Of a stretch of 64,000 nt of DNA, positions 32,871-45,302 are shown piece after piece. Made by a program: the position numbers and the translations under genes. How positions within the stretch are numbered: the stretch's first letter is position 1; each line of letters begins with the position of its first letter. The notes under the pieces are model-generated. The model made no database searches. It saw only the letters and a program-made list of their open reading frames with translations, and was not told the DNA's origin. Source of the DNA: Amanita rubescens (lineage: Eukaryota > Basidiomycota > Agaricomycetes > Agaricales > Amanitaceae). The stretch covers positions 124,001 through 188,000 of the forward strand of contig WION01000055.1 of the NCBI GenBank assembly GCA_015039365.1, read 5' to 3'.

Positions 32871-35795
32871 TGCCTACGTTTGCAGCCCTTGGCAGCGTCG
32901 AGTTTGTCCCGGAAGTCCAGCGTCTTCCTCCTCTTTTCCCTACTATCACTGTTCTCGTCATCAGCGTCTCGCTCCCTTTTCTGACTATCCACCGATTTCC
33001 TACTGCTGCACTCAGAAGCGTCAGAATCTTCCTCCCTCTTCACCATTTTCCTCCTCTTTTCCCCGCCTTTACCACACTCGGCAACGTCAGAACCTCGTCT
33101 TTTCTTTGAAACCCGGTCATTCGACTCCATCCACGCTCGCTCCCGTTTTTCCGAGGATATTCAAAGGAGACAAGTCCTTCGTTACCTCCTTCACAAGTTC
33201 CATGTTGAGTGTCGCAATCGGAGGGTCACCGTTCTCTTTCCAATTCTTCTCGTTGCTGACATCCGCGCGCGCCGGAAATGAAGCGATGACGCGTAAAAGG
33301 TTGTATGACCCTACGTCATCGCACCCATCTGGTAGGCTCTTCAATAGCTCTCGTGTGTCCCTAACGAGACGGTTACGAGCGCGGCTAGAAAAGGATTTCC
33401 CGTTCTGTAAAGATATGTTTAGTCGGTCTTGACGAGCATATTAGGCACAGACCTTGAAACGAAAGAACTTTTTTGGCGTTACACTTCTTATCGCGTCTTC
33501 ATTGTCTTGTTATCAAGAAAGTTTTCCGAGTATTTGGCTTGCAGGGCGACCCATAGCAGCTGTCCGTTGTACAACTCCAGCACAAAGATGACGTCCGGCC
33601 CCATGTTGATACATGGGAAGCAGAAGGGCTGTCGAAAACCATGCTTTAGCCACTTCAGAGTTTGCTCAGGCGTTTTCGCGTACATCCCCAGTGTAGCAGA
33701 AGGTCCGATAGACCCAGTACGATGAACAGTAATAGATATTCGGTTTATGACCAGCTGGGGACTCGCCGGAGGAATCAGTCGGAGAAACATGGACAGAAAC
33801 CAATCTTGCAGGCTTTTGGCCCATGAGGGGATAGTCCCAGGGGAAATTGAATATGTGTTTCAATTTCCTTTGCTTTTCCGCGCCAAATATAAGGTCAAGA
33901 CAGCAGACGATAAAATTTTCCAAGCCGTTTGATGACCCTTTGTTATCGTTTATCCCTATACTCTGAGCGAAGTATGCATAGCTTCGATTACGTTTTTCGT
34001 TAAACCAGCGATGAGCGGCCGCGACGACTAGATGTTCATCGAAAACCACATGAACAGTTCCTCCTTCCTTTCTAAGTCTCCCCAGGCCGCTGCTCAACCC
34101 ATAGCTGATCGTCATCGCCGAGGGGGCCAAGAAGGATGGACCGCATAACATAGAGTGGCAGTATGTCACGAAATTTTGCAAACTTATCTTTATCTGATAA
34201 TTTACTTGCATTCAACATTCATATACGAGCCAAGTACGTGCCGCTCTCACCATTTTCCAATTTTTTAAAATTGAACATGTCCCTCGCCTCAAGTTCTATA
34301 TTCTCTAACTTTGCTTGTTTCTTGTTTCTGATGGCCTCGCGATTAATCACGGGTTTGAACCCAATGGCTCGAGAAACATATGTGTCTAAAAGTCGAATTG
34401 GTTCTTGGTACCCGTGAAGAAGTAGTTCAGTGACGAAACCTGCCGCAAATCTGTACCTGTGTGAACAGAACAATAAAACGGAGAAACAAAAGTCATCGAT
34501 ACGATCTCACGAGGTTAGAAAGCAGGCCCCGACCTTCCGTTTAACCAGTATTCCATGCGTTCTTTGAGTTTCTTCCCCTTCCGTTTGCGAAAGATCCATT
34601 CGGGCACAAACCGCCTCACCCAGCCAGACATCCCGTTTTTGCCCTCCCATCCCTCAAACGCACCGGTGTCGTAACATCGTCGGTACTTTGATTCTTTCAT
34701 GACGGCAGATGTCACCGTTTCATCGACATCTGAATGGGAAAGACCCGTTCCCGCGAGAATGAGGAAGACGTCAAGACCGAGAGTCAGAGCAGAAAAGGTA
34801 AGAATGAGTGGGCGTAGAATAGGACGACGTTCCATATCTTCTGAACGGAACGCTTTAGTATGTTCCGTCGCGGCGAACCGGGCTTCGTCGATGATGCAGT
34901 ACAAGGGCATGCATCCAGATGACGACGTCGATGTTATACAGGATTTAAGAGTGTTTCGTATGTGAAGAAGCACCTTTTCCGTCAACTCATCCAAATCGGT
35001 ATCGAGATATACCGATAGTTTGCGCGTTAAGTCATGAAATGGATCGGATATATCGGTAAAGAAGGTTGGTTGGAGTTGAAGGAGCAACCATTTGCGTCTA
35101 TAGTTTCTAAAGCTGACTTCTGTAAAACCGTCGTCTGAGCTGATGTTTGCCTTCATAGCCTCTACAAAAAGATGAAAAATCAAAACGCGTGCCAGAAACA
35201 CGCGTTTGAATGCACGTCCCGCGAGTTCTTTATTAGATTCATGAAGAGTATGGTATTCGGGTGAGGTAGACGGGGGAAGAACGGGACAGAACTTGGGATC
35301 GTTGCGAATCGTTGACTGAATTGCCTTTTGAAGGTCGGCAGACCCCAGGGAGCTTGAATCGACGTAGGAAGTGAAATAGAGGCCCCAATGTTGGCATAAT
35401 CCTTCGAACAGCAAGCGCGTCTTTCCGGAGCCAGAGGTGTTGATAAAGATCGCATTTTGGGGACGAAATACATCATTGACCCTCTGCTGCAACTCAGGTT
35501 CCTCGGCAAAGTATCCGAGGTTATGCAGCAACAGGCTCGGTCTCTCGCGAACACGAGGGAGTTGAAGGTTCTTCAAAAAGGTTTTGGTTCGCTCGTCGAG
35601 CTGAGATTTCACGTTTTCAGGCGGCATCCACGTGGGGAGGGTGAGGCGGTTTAGATCAACCAAGTGGGGTTCAAGAGATTTTAGAAAAGAGAACACGTCT
35701 TTTTCGCGTAGAATCAGAGGATGGTCAAAGATATGAGCTCGCAGCTCGCAATACCCTGGGCTTGTTGGTCCATCTGTGCGTGGGGCAGGGCTCAT
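32828..35795 (-). CDS. Large P-loop NTPase-like protein of unknown function
   Basis: The N-terminal region runs from about 35795 (ATG giving MSPAPRTDGPTS; the frame is open a little further upstream without an ATG). Walker A is INTSGSGKTRLLFEGL (about 35430) and Walker B is PLYCIIDEARFA (about 34880). A sensor-like segment LDVFLILAGTGLS follows. Exons continue through 34473-34219, 34150-33500 and 33390-32828. The C-terminus is charged and nuclear-signal-like (KKRRG, EKRRK). The layout resembles the Crinkler/RHS-type NTPases expanded in basidiomycetes, but I recognise that only by general appearance. The last 15 or so residues are encoded by the antisense of the duplicated MFS 3' flank, so the original C-terminus was replaced. 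Exact introns in the 33.4-34.2 kb part are uncertain. Confidence 0.65.
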
Positions 35796-35861
35796 ACCAG
35801 AGTGCGTAACCAAGTTTGGCCCATCCCCCTTAGTAACGGAACCCTGAAACGACTCCCACAC

Positions 35862-36700
35862 TCTGTCATCACATAACGAGCTTGATTTTGATTCTTCACC
35901 GTCGACGTTCGAGAATAGGGGGCATTATAAACGGAAGGGAGGATTTGAACATGGTGGATTGTAGGTATGTAGTAAGTCTGAGCATAAAAGCGGAGATTTA
36001 TGGATTGAATTAGCTGTCGTCCGTATTTGGATCTTTCGCATGATCGACCTGGGAACGCGGCAGAAATGCAAAATCCTCGTTCAACGACGATGGAAAATGT
36101 AGTTCAAGCTGGACTACTGTAAGCGTAACGTATAGATAGTATCAGGTTGGCACGACTCATGACTCTCTTCTCAGATTTATCTTTCGGACTTTTTTATCTT
36201 GTGACCAGTCATCCTCTCCTTTGTCCAGGTGGCTCCGTGATTGACGGTCGGGCGATTGCGCTGATGATACATTTATATGACCCTTCCAAAGGACTGATGC
36301 CCCGCGAACCCACGACGTGAGCCGCGTGAGTCTGTCAAGCATGATAAGAGAAGATCTCCCCGGTCCCGTCACAATGTCGCATATGTACGTCTCGAAACAA
36401 AGCTTTCAATCCGTCGACCTAGCCTCCTGTGATGTTCATTTGAGCGGCTACTTGTCAAAGTCAGCCAGATGCAGAAGGAGTAAGTAGTGACCATCATATC
36501 AAGCAGAATCTCAGGGAATTCCATATCTGGCATCCGTCCAATCAGCAGTGAGTCTCTTTATAGGTTGCAGGGTAACGTCACTCAGAAGTCATTTAGTAGA
36601 CACGACCATGATCTCAATGCTGTCCCGTTTGAGTCAAATGCCCGTTGGCTCGAAACGGTTATCTCCTTCCCCTACTTCCATTCCCCTCTCTCGTTTGGAT
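35862..36700. other. Intergenic region with MFS promoter copy
   Basis: The right part (about 36400-36580, with ...gtgaccatcat...gcatccgtcc...ctctttatagg...) recurs upstream of MFS gene 3 (39750-39950) and as an orphan at 39100-39440. It is probably the promoter and leader of this transporter family. Left part: nothing recognised. Confidence 0.55.
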
Positions 36701-38585
36701 ATGAGGATTGATTCGAGAACAGGAGATGATGAGGAAGTCCCTCTTCTCTCTGATCAACGGACTCGCGAGCGTCTTGAGCGGCGGGCGCCCTTTCCGTGGT
36801 TCCAGTTTTCGATCCTTTTTACCCTGACATTTTCACAGTACCTGACGTTGAACATCCAAAATCCTTTTGTTCCGGATGTATGTTTTCCTCATCGTCTGAG
36901 CCATTCCGCACACTAATCATTATCTATAGTTAATTAGACATGTCGGGATAGCGCGTGGATTCGAGAAGAACGTGGGATATTATGTTGGGTTGCTGGTGCG
37001 TCTCCGGGCCCTTGTATCATTACAATCTCTAATGAAACAGAATAACAGACGTCTACGATATATGCCGCCGAAGCTGCTACCTCTTTTCTTTTCTGCCGGC
37101 TTTCTGACCATATAGGCCGCAAACCGGTTTTTCTCGCCTGCATAATTGGTTTGTCGATAATCATCTGTGGCTTTGGGCTATCGACGACGTTCTGGGCTCT
37201 CATTCTGTGGTTCGTGCGACGTTTGAATTTACGCACCGTTCTTGATTATGCCTAGTGAAGCTCTCATTGGAGCGTTAAGTGAGTCGTTTACTCGGAAACT
37301 CCCACATGTTTAATCTCGTTTCAGATGGGACTTTTGGATTAACGAGAAGGTTAGATAAACGTTATAAGAGCTACATTCCTTCTGATTCGACCGTGTAGTA
37401 TGCTGACGGAGATGATCGGCCAAACGGACATCGCTAGGGTACGTTCGTAGTTCTGGATTATCTCATTTTCTCATTGCCGCGAGCAGGGAATCGCCTACTA
37501 CGATATCTCATGGTATCTCGCGGGTGCTGTATGTCATATTCTCTTTTCACAGTGCGCATTTTTGAACACGATACCTTTCCGCAGATTGGGTCCAAGGTCG
37601 GCGGTTCTCTCTCGAGACCTGCGGAACAATTTCCAGGGCTATTCGGTTCGAGCGAATTCCTCAAGAAATATCCATACTTCCTTCCTTGCGCCATCTGCTC
37701 CATGTCACTCTTTGCTTCGTGGCTACTTGGAACAATCTTCCTGAAAGAAACTCTGCAAAAGCCATTACCACTCTTTGGTTTCAAAACCCAAGAAAGCGAA
37801 CCTGTGGATGATTGTGACACTACAGAGGAGGACGAAAGCACCGAAAGGCCATCTCCATTACGCGCAATCTTCGTACCCAGGGTCATTATTTTTGCCATAA
37901 ATCTAGCTGCGCTTTCTCTACTAGAGAAATTCTATTGGGCAACTGAAGCACTATTTCTCTCCACACCTATCAGGGTTGGCGGCCTTGGCCTTTCGCCCGG
38001 CGCTATCGGCACCTTCCAATCGTACTCCACATTATTCATAGGAATTTCTCAATTGTTCGTCTTCCCCCTCATGCATGACAGATGGGGATCGAAAAATATC
38101 TTTATACTCGGGGTATTCGCAACACTCCCCCGATTCATAATGTGGCCTGTCATGAATGGGATTGCGAGGAGTGATGGCCACCCTGGTTTGGTGTATTTCG
38201 CGCTAGGTTCTCAGGTCTGCTGCTCAACCTTGGCTGAATTCGCATATCGTAAGTCGTAATACGGAACCACAGTTCTTCTAAATATACATCGATTTTAGTT
38301 TCGATTTGGGTAATGATCACCAAGTTGCCTGGAAACCGTGACTCGTTGGGTTCAATACTTGGATTTTGTCAGGTGAGTTGTTCTTGATTTCCTCATATCG
38401 GGACCTCATTTTTCGGGCACCAGACGGTGACGAGTATAGTGCGCACTGTAGCTCCTACCGTTTCCAATACCCTCTTTTCGCTGTCAACAGACAGGAACTA
38501 TCTCGGTGGATATCTAGTTTACTTTTTCTTCGTTTATTGCTCGATAATGGCATTGTGTGCAGCATCGACACTGTCCAGATATTGA
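36701..38585 (+). CDS. MFS transporter 2
   Basis: Paralog of the genes at 28644 and 40062. The start at 36701 was chosen by similarity of the GDDEEVPLL leader to gene 3. TM1: FPWFQFSILFTLTFSQYL. Motif A: LSDHIGRKPVFLACI. Conserved block IGSKVGGSLSRPAEQFPGLFGSSEFLKKYPYF (37585). The central acidic loop has DCDTTEEDESTERP. The second half has FAINLAALSLLEKFYWATEALFLS and LPRFIMWPVMNGIAR, and the end is YLGGYLVYFFFVYCSIMALCAA to the stop at 38583. About eight introns, each with a GT-AG pair that keeps the frame. No disruption seen. Substrate unknown. Confidence 0.85.
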
Positions 38586-40061
38586 ATTGTACAAGAAAGG
38601 GGGATAGAAATGGGAGAAGTCAACGCATCTTCAACTTAGCATTTAGCATTGCAATGTACAATAGCATGATACCAACTCTCTCCAAGTTGAACGCGGGTGT
38701 GCGTAAGATTTGAGTTCCCGGGGTCCGCGCTGCTTCGGAGTACGAGTTTCGGCTCCGACCCTTCGCCAGCACTCGTTTGCGTCGTTCGCCTTTCTTTAAC
38801 TGCTTTGGAGATCTGCGACAAAATCAATGCGGAACTGCTGTTGTGTTCGAAGATGAAGGGTGTTGAAAGATCGAGGTTCTATGAAATGTCCCCGGGGCCG
38901 GTCACATAGGCGCAACTTGCAAGTGTACTATTCACAGGTAAGTCAGGTTGTTAATTAGAATGTTAGTATTGGGCACGACCTGAGTTGTTTATCCTACGAG
39001 GTCAAGATATCGCGGATATAGGGGATTCGGTCTTTATTTGTCTTATCCGAGCTCCGGTATCTCAGTCACGTCTGCCTGCCAGCATACCCCATGTTATCGC
39101 GCCTTCCCAATCTCCATCTGGCCCTTCAGCTCGATTCCGATACCCTGCAAACACGCCACGTGCGCCGTGCAACACTGCGTATGGGTCTGATAAGACGAGA
39201 ATCTCATATAATGTTACGTAGGTATCCCTTGAAACGACGAGTCGGATACCTTCAGGTCACTAACTTTGGCCTCTTCTTATAGTCGCTTGACAGTACTATT
39301 CACGTCAAAATCTGTCTGATGTGGAAGGGGAGACAAGTGACCATCATTCTCAGTAGTATCTCTGGAGTTGCTATATGCGGCATCCGTCTGGCAATCAGCG
39401 ACAGGTTCCTTTATTACTTATAGAACAACAGGCCCGTAACACCGTGTACACACCTCAATCCCTGATAACAACATTCAGCTGGACATTGCTGTATTAAGCT
39501 CATTTACGCCGCGCGTTACCTCTCATTTGATGATGTGCGCTTGCATGATGTTATCGAGGTGTTTGCTACCACTGTGGCATGAAAGGAAAGAGGTAAATTG
39601 AAGGTGCAGGTATGATCCAGGGCTAAGGACTGATATTATGCTTTCCGAGTCAGTCTCGGTAGATAGTCGCGCCGGAGATAGCTATCATAATCCCCGTACA
39701 ACCCTTAATTAGCGGGATTCTGTTTCCCCGCCAAGTTCCAACACGCCACATGACATGGGCGGCCCGATAAGACAAGTCAATGTCACGTACTTATCTCTTG
39801 ACGCCGCTCAGATAACATCGACTTACTTATAGTCGCTGAAAGGATGCAATGACTAGTGTTAAACTTAGACTGATATGGAAGGAGTTCGGCACCGGCAACA
39901 TCTGGGGTCCGTCCATTCAATTGGTCCCTTTATAGAACTGCAGGGTGGGCTGCTTAACAGCATGTACCTGACACATTGCTGTCACCCCAACCTGATTCAA
40001 ATGCCTGGAAGCAAGGGTTATCAACGGTTTCCCCACCGTCCTCTCTCTTTCCCCTTTGATC
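38586..40061. other. Intergenic region with decayed promoter duplications
   Basis: Contains two diverged copies of the MFS upstream region: 39100-39440 (no gene follows) and 39740-39960 (before MFS gene 3). Shared pieces include GATAAGAC, CTTATAGTCGCTTGACAG/CTGAAAGG, TGATATGGAAGG, GGCATCCGTC and the CCTTTATA box. The orphan copy suggests a deleted fourth paralog. No coding region. Confidence 0.6.
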
Positions 40062-41894
40062 ATGACGGCTGATGATGAGGAACAAGTCCCTCTTTTACAC
40101 TCAGAGCAAGTTCGGGTACGAGCCCCCTTTCCATGGTTCCAGTTCTCTATTCTCTTCGCATTACAAACTGCGGGCTATCTGACGTTGCGCAGCACAAGTC
40201 CCTTCATTCCGGATGTACGTTTTTAATCACCATGATGCGAACTTTCCCAATCTGATCATTGCTCATAGCTAATTCGAAATATTGGGATAGCAAGGGGAGA
40301 GAAAAACGTGGGATATTACGTCGGATTTCAGGTACGTCTCGTGGTATTGTATATTCAGAGCTTCTATATAAAACTCAACTTCAGACATCTACGATATACG
40401 CTGCTGAAACGGCAACAGCGTTTTATTGCTGTTGGCTTTCCGACTATACAGGCCGCAAACCTGTTTTTCTCGCGAGCATAATAGGATTGGCGCTATGCAT
40501 GTGCGGCTTTGGGCTATTGAAGACGTTCTTTGCTCTACTTTTCTGGTACGTATGATGCTTAAATTAATTATCATTCGAGTTTTCATATTGCTTGACAGGG
40601 AAGCTCTGATTGGCGGGTTAAGTAAGCTTTTTCATTGAAAATGCCACGATAGCTAACCGCTAATATTGTATTCAGACGGGACTTATGGATTGACGAGAAG
40701 CATGTTGGCAGAGATGGTCGATCCAGCAGATATTGCTCGAGTACGTTTCAATTATGGGTTGCGACTCGAGTTTGATCAGTTGCGAACAGGCATTCGCGTA
40801 CTCTGATCTAGCATGGTACGTTGCGGGTACCGTGAGTTCTATTTTCTTTGTAGTGGCGACGCGCACGAGTAAATCCATTTGCACTAGATTGGGGCCAAGA
40901 TTGGCGGTTCCCTCTCGAGACCTGTCGAGCAATTTCCCGGATTATTTGGTTCCAGCGAATTTTTCAAGGAATATCCATACTTCCTGCCATGTGCCGTTTG
41001 CTCTTTTTTATTATTTGTTGCATGGCTAGTGGGAACGGTATTCCTGAAAGAAACTCTGGTGAAGCCATTCCAAAAGAAAACCCAAGAAAGCGAGCCAATT
41101 GCATCTATGGAAGAGGGGGACGAAAGTACCGAGCGACCTTCATCTCTCGCACCCGGCATTATTATCATTGCTATCAATCTAGCTGCGATATGTCTAGTGG
41201 AGAAATTCTATTGGGCCACCGAAGCATTGTTTCTCTCTACACCTATCAAGGACGGCGGTCTCGGTCTTTCACCACGCGCCATCGGCACCTTTTCATCCTT
41301 CTCTTCAATTCTCATAGGCACATCCCAGCTATTCATCTTTCCCCGCATGCATGACAAATGGGGGTCGGGCTATGTATTCATACTTGGTGCATCAGCATCG
41401 CTCCCGCGATTCGTATTGTGGCCCGTGATGAACTGGATCGCGAGGAGAGATGGGAACCCTAACAGTGTTTTGGTGTTGTTCGCTCTGGGTTCTCAGAGCT
41501 GCTGCTCTGCTTTGGTTCAATTCGGGTGTAGTAAGTCGTCCTACACCCCTGGTTATCATTAAAGTTTGTTGACCGCGCTTTTAGTTGCGCTATGGGTTTT
41601 AGTTACTCAGTCTGCTAGAAGCCCTGAATCACTTGCTACAGTCGTTGGTTCCTGTCAGGTGCGTTGTTTCTAGTTTCTGGACTTCAATACAGTAATGCGA
41701 GTTATCAGTCGGTAGCGAGTGTAATGCGCGCCATAGCTCCAGCACTTTCAAACTCCCTCTTTTCGCTTTCAATAGACAAAGGGTATCTTGGTGGATATCT
41801 AGTTTACTTTGTCTTCGTCTGTAGCTCGGTGATAGCATTATGCGCAGCGTCGTTTCTACCCAGAGTAAAGAAAACACGCAAGTCTATAGTATAA
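40062..41894 (+). CDS. MFS transporter 3
   Basis: The start at 40062 (MTADDEEQVPLLHSE). TM1: FPWFQFSILFALQTAGYL. Motif A: LSDYTGRKPVFLASI. Then DGTYGLTRSMLAEMVD, IGAKIGGSLSRPVEQFPGLF, a short acidic loop (SMEEGDESTERP), INLAAICLVEKFYWATEAL and LPRFVLWPVMNWIARR; the end is GYLGGYLVYFVFVCSSVIALCAA with a basic tail. Introns splice in phase. Closest to gene 2 of the three. Its 3' flank (from about 41835) is repeated at 59538-59800. Confidence 0.85.
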
Positions 41895-42510
41895 ATGAAT
41901 CGCTATCACACCATACCATTAGTAGCAGTATTGTACGATAAATTGGCTGGTAATATGTGCAAGAATACAGACGCATCACACACAACTGCAAGTCCGATAA
42001 AAATGAAAGAAAGAAAAACACGACTATGAAACGCCCACGACACCCATACGAAACCTAACAACCGTGATTCGACCCGGAATGACGCAGTGCGTGTCGTAGA
42101 GCGAGGGAGACTTGGTCCCTCAGAAACGCACAGCAGCGTTCTGAAATGGAGTGTTGTGGTATTCTGGGTACATGGGAGGGATCTATTCATTATTTGATTA
42201 TTTAAGAGGTTAATTGGACGTTGGGGATACGCGCTTTGGGTCTGGTAGGAACGCAAATCTGGCTCGAGTTCTTGTCGCATGGCGTACAGGTACTAGCATC
42301 CTCCGGTGCATCTTTTTCCGCGCACGAACCAGTTGGACGGCCAGACGGGTGCTCGCTTTACGAAGGTTCCTTCGCTGACCTGCTTCCACATCCGTTGCCC
42401 AACCACCATTTTCTATTCGCGTCTCCGCCAGGCCATCACAACTTGAACTTAACCAATCTTGTAATCAAACCAACAAAGGTACGAGGGTTGAAGACTGACG
42501 GTGGATCACC
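41895..42510 (-). pseudogene. Decayed copy of the downstream flank and 3' end of the Cys-motif gene
   Basis: 41895-42200 matches 59595-59780 plus 60185-60310, i.e. with about 400 bp missing in the middle. 42213-42330 matches the 3' end of the gene at 60310-62216 (the LTC stop region, the CTPC segment and the RARR segment) with small deletions that break the frame. Further right the match fades. This is non-coding debris of a duplication. Confidence 0.75.
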
Positions 42511-43858
42511 GGAGCCCTCTTTCACCAGATACCCATAACATTGCCTGGCGATATGCGGAGGACAAGGTATAAGAGAGAAATCACCTCGCTAACGTCGTGA
42601 TTTCGGGTAAGCAAGCTAGCGCTGTTTAGGCCATACGGTGAACGAATGGAAAACGACGGAGATGGACACAAGGGACCAGCACTTACTGTGGCCTCGGATC
42701 TTTCATTCAGGCTGTAACTCCTTGATCCACACTGACGCCCATCCACCGCACGAATGCGACCTTCAACTTCTCGACGAATTCAACTTCATTCTTCCAATCG
42801 CTCCGAGTAACTGTAAGTTCGTGACGGTATGTTCGAGCAGAGGTTTCACGTGACAAATCCTGCTTCAAACCACCACGATTTTATCACGACTATTCGCAGA
42901 GGAACAACGCAGAAGAATAAACCCCGGAGGCGCCTCGTGCCACCATCATCGATAGCGCTCGACTGAAACGCTTAGAGCGCCTGGAACAGAAGCGACGTCA
43001 TGACAGTGCGTGCTCATCCAGACAAGGCAACTCATGAAAGAGCTTCGAGGCAGACGTGCTGGGCATCGATGGCATGATGTATCTCTTGCTGCTTGACAAC
43101 GACGAAGAGGCGTTGGCTATCTGGTCTCGTGCCGTATTAGCATCAGGATCAGGCATTCTGACGTTCTTTGTGCAAGTGGCGAGCGTGCATCGACCAGTTG
43201 AAGGTTGGCTCGTGGTTATGCGAAAGCTAAGCCTGTTCATGCTACGGTCCATTGCAAACGCACCACAGTGAGTTTTTGAATTCACCTCTTCACGGTCTTA
43301 ACGATACTTGCTAGGTCAAACCATGCACTTAACCACCTGCTCGTATTGAACACCCTATTATCACCCAAACAATTCACGCAACCTTACGACACTACCTTTT
43401 CCGCAACAGCCTATATTCATTAATATCCAATGCGCCTAGAGAAATCGTGTTCGTCTTTGTGGTACCTGCTTACGAATCGCGTACCCCGTAGAGTCAAAGT
43501 CGTCGCCATCCGTCTCTCAGTCACCACAACCATAGCACCCTCAAGTCGTTTGTCAAGTCCTTGCAAACCTCCTCACAATTCCAATGCTTCCATACCGTCT
43601 ACCGCTCAAATCCCTAGGCCCCACTCACGTTCTTGCCGTGCCTTCCGCCCCTCACCCCACATTGGACCCTCGCACCTGACACTCAACGTTGTATGGCCGT
43701 CGAGGAAGGAGGGTCGGTGAGGGAACTGTACCGCAGGTACAGAAGGAGTTCGCCACTCGGGAGGGACCATAGTCCATGATCCATCCTAGATCCGGCACTC
43801 ATCTTCCTCGCAAGTCCAAGATCAAGCCACAACATTGCTCTCCGATTTGTGCAATTAA
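42511..43858. other. Region without a recognised gene
   Basis: From about 42845 it is duplicated at 46716 onward. Short open frames (43056-43271 +, 42998-43285 -) overlap on opposite strands; neither resembles a known family. Confidence 0.4.
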
Positions 43859-43973
43859 ATGCTGCTTACGATGGGAGATGACGAGTTTTTCGGGACAAAC
43901 GACACGAGTACTTCATCCAGAAACCCTCTTTCACTGGACAAACTCAAGTCGTTGAGTCGTCGACTGCTGATCA

Positions 43974-44204
43974 TTGCATTTCCTCTCTTTCAACGAGAAG
44001 GACAGGCCGATTGGCAGATTTACTTGGGAGAATGTGAAAAAAGTGACTCAGTGCCTCGTTGCGGTTCACTCACGAGAGTACGTTATGTTTGTATTCTTTT
44101 CTTTCGATAAAACGACCGACCTTTCCGTCACAGTTCACGAAAACCATTCGTTCCTCCGGATCATAGGCTCGTCAGTTCCCAGATTGACATGGACTCGTTT
44201 ATAG
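43974..44204 (+). CDS. Short conserved frame, unknown (copy A)
   Basis: The frame encodes FNEKDRPIGRFTWENV ... SREYVMFVFFSF ... TTDLSVTVHEN. The counterpart at 47751-47960 keeps the same frame with mostly conservative changes and an in-frame indel (KK versus REK), suggesting it was coding at some time. No start, splice sites or family recognised. Confidence 0.25.
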   Translation: MHFLSFNEKDRPIGRFTWENVKKVTQCLVAVHSREYVMFVFFSFDKTTDLSVTVHENHSFLRIIGSSVPRLTWTRL

Positions 44205-44616
44205 AAGCGGCGATGCGAGTTTTCACTTGATTGGTCCGATTCGTTGCTAACGAACTTTCTTCTGAAGCTTCGAGGAACAAAAGCTTACGGATGATAGCCC
44301 AATAGCCGGGCTTCTCACGAAGCGGCAAATAGCCGTCATGTAATGGATTTTTTTCCAAGGGAGTGGCTGACCGGCATCCTGCGCTGTTCTGGAGGCGGGG
44401 TAGAACCAAGATTGTAGGGAACGCTGCTCAAGACGGGTTTGATGCCGATTGAGATTTCGTTTATTGATTAATTTGAGAAGAGTGGGTACTGAATGTAAGT
44501 CGGCCAAGTAGTGACTTCCTCATCAAATCAAAAACGCGGAATGATTAGATTTCATTAGATATGACTAAGTTCAAATTCTTAATCATCTGGTTAACCTTCG
44601 ATTATTAATTGAAGAG

Positions 44617-45302
44617 TTATGCAGTGACTGTGCCAACCTCACCTATGTTACCATACTTATTTTTATATGTTTTAACGGCATAATAAAGGCCGATCGCTGA
44701 TCCTGCTAATCCTACGAGAGTGCTGATGATGGCGATTATGTCAGAGTGGTTCAAAGAGTTGTGCCCGAGCATTGTGGAACTGGTAGGAGTTGTCGGATTG
44801 GAAGTGGTACTAGTACTAGTAGGAGTTGTCGGATTGGAAGTGGTACTAGTAGGAGTTGTCGGATTGGAAGTTCCTGTTACAATGGTCAGCACTGTTGAGT
44901 GGATACGGAGGATGGTATTATACCTTGAGTATTAGGCGATGTCTGCAGGTTGAGGCTTGGGGTTGCCAACAACTGCGCGCAAAACCCATTCAAAATGGAT
45001 GTCACTGATGCGACGCCGTCCGTTTGAGATCTGCATGCAGTGATAGCCACAGAGGAAACAGCTGCTGGCGCTGCAGTGAACTGGTTGCAAGCGCACCTCC
45101 AAGTGTCACAACCCACATCACAAGGTATACAGTTGCCCGGATATCCAGGGTATGCACAGCTTGGCACACAGTAACTGTCAAAGGCGTTCTGCACACAGGT
45201 CCTCTGATCCCCCATTCCTGGCCAGTTGGACGGGTCTGTCATCTGCGCCCTCACTGCAAGCGCAACCACTGGCATCAACGAAACATAGACAGGGGAGAGC
45301 AT
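44617..45302 (-). CDS. Secreted Cys-rich protein with stalk and membrane anchor (copy A)
   Basis: Exon 1 (45302 to about 44935) has a signal peptide (MLSPVYVSLMPVVALAVRAQ), then a domain with about ten Cys (RTCVQNAFDSYC, CIPCDVGCDTWRCAC, SILNGFCAQLL), CFEM-like in size and spacing but not a firm match. The intron starts GTATAATACC and ends CATTGTAACAG. Exon 2 codes a Ser/Thr/Pro stalk made of NPTTPTST-type repeats, a transmembrane helix (IIAIISTLVGLAGSAIGLYYAV) and a short Lys-rich tail. It would sit at the plasma membrane with the Cys domain outside on a likely O-glycosylated stalk. Relatives: 48355-49043 and 57593-58104. Confidence 0.75.
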
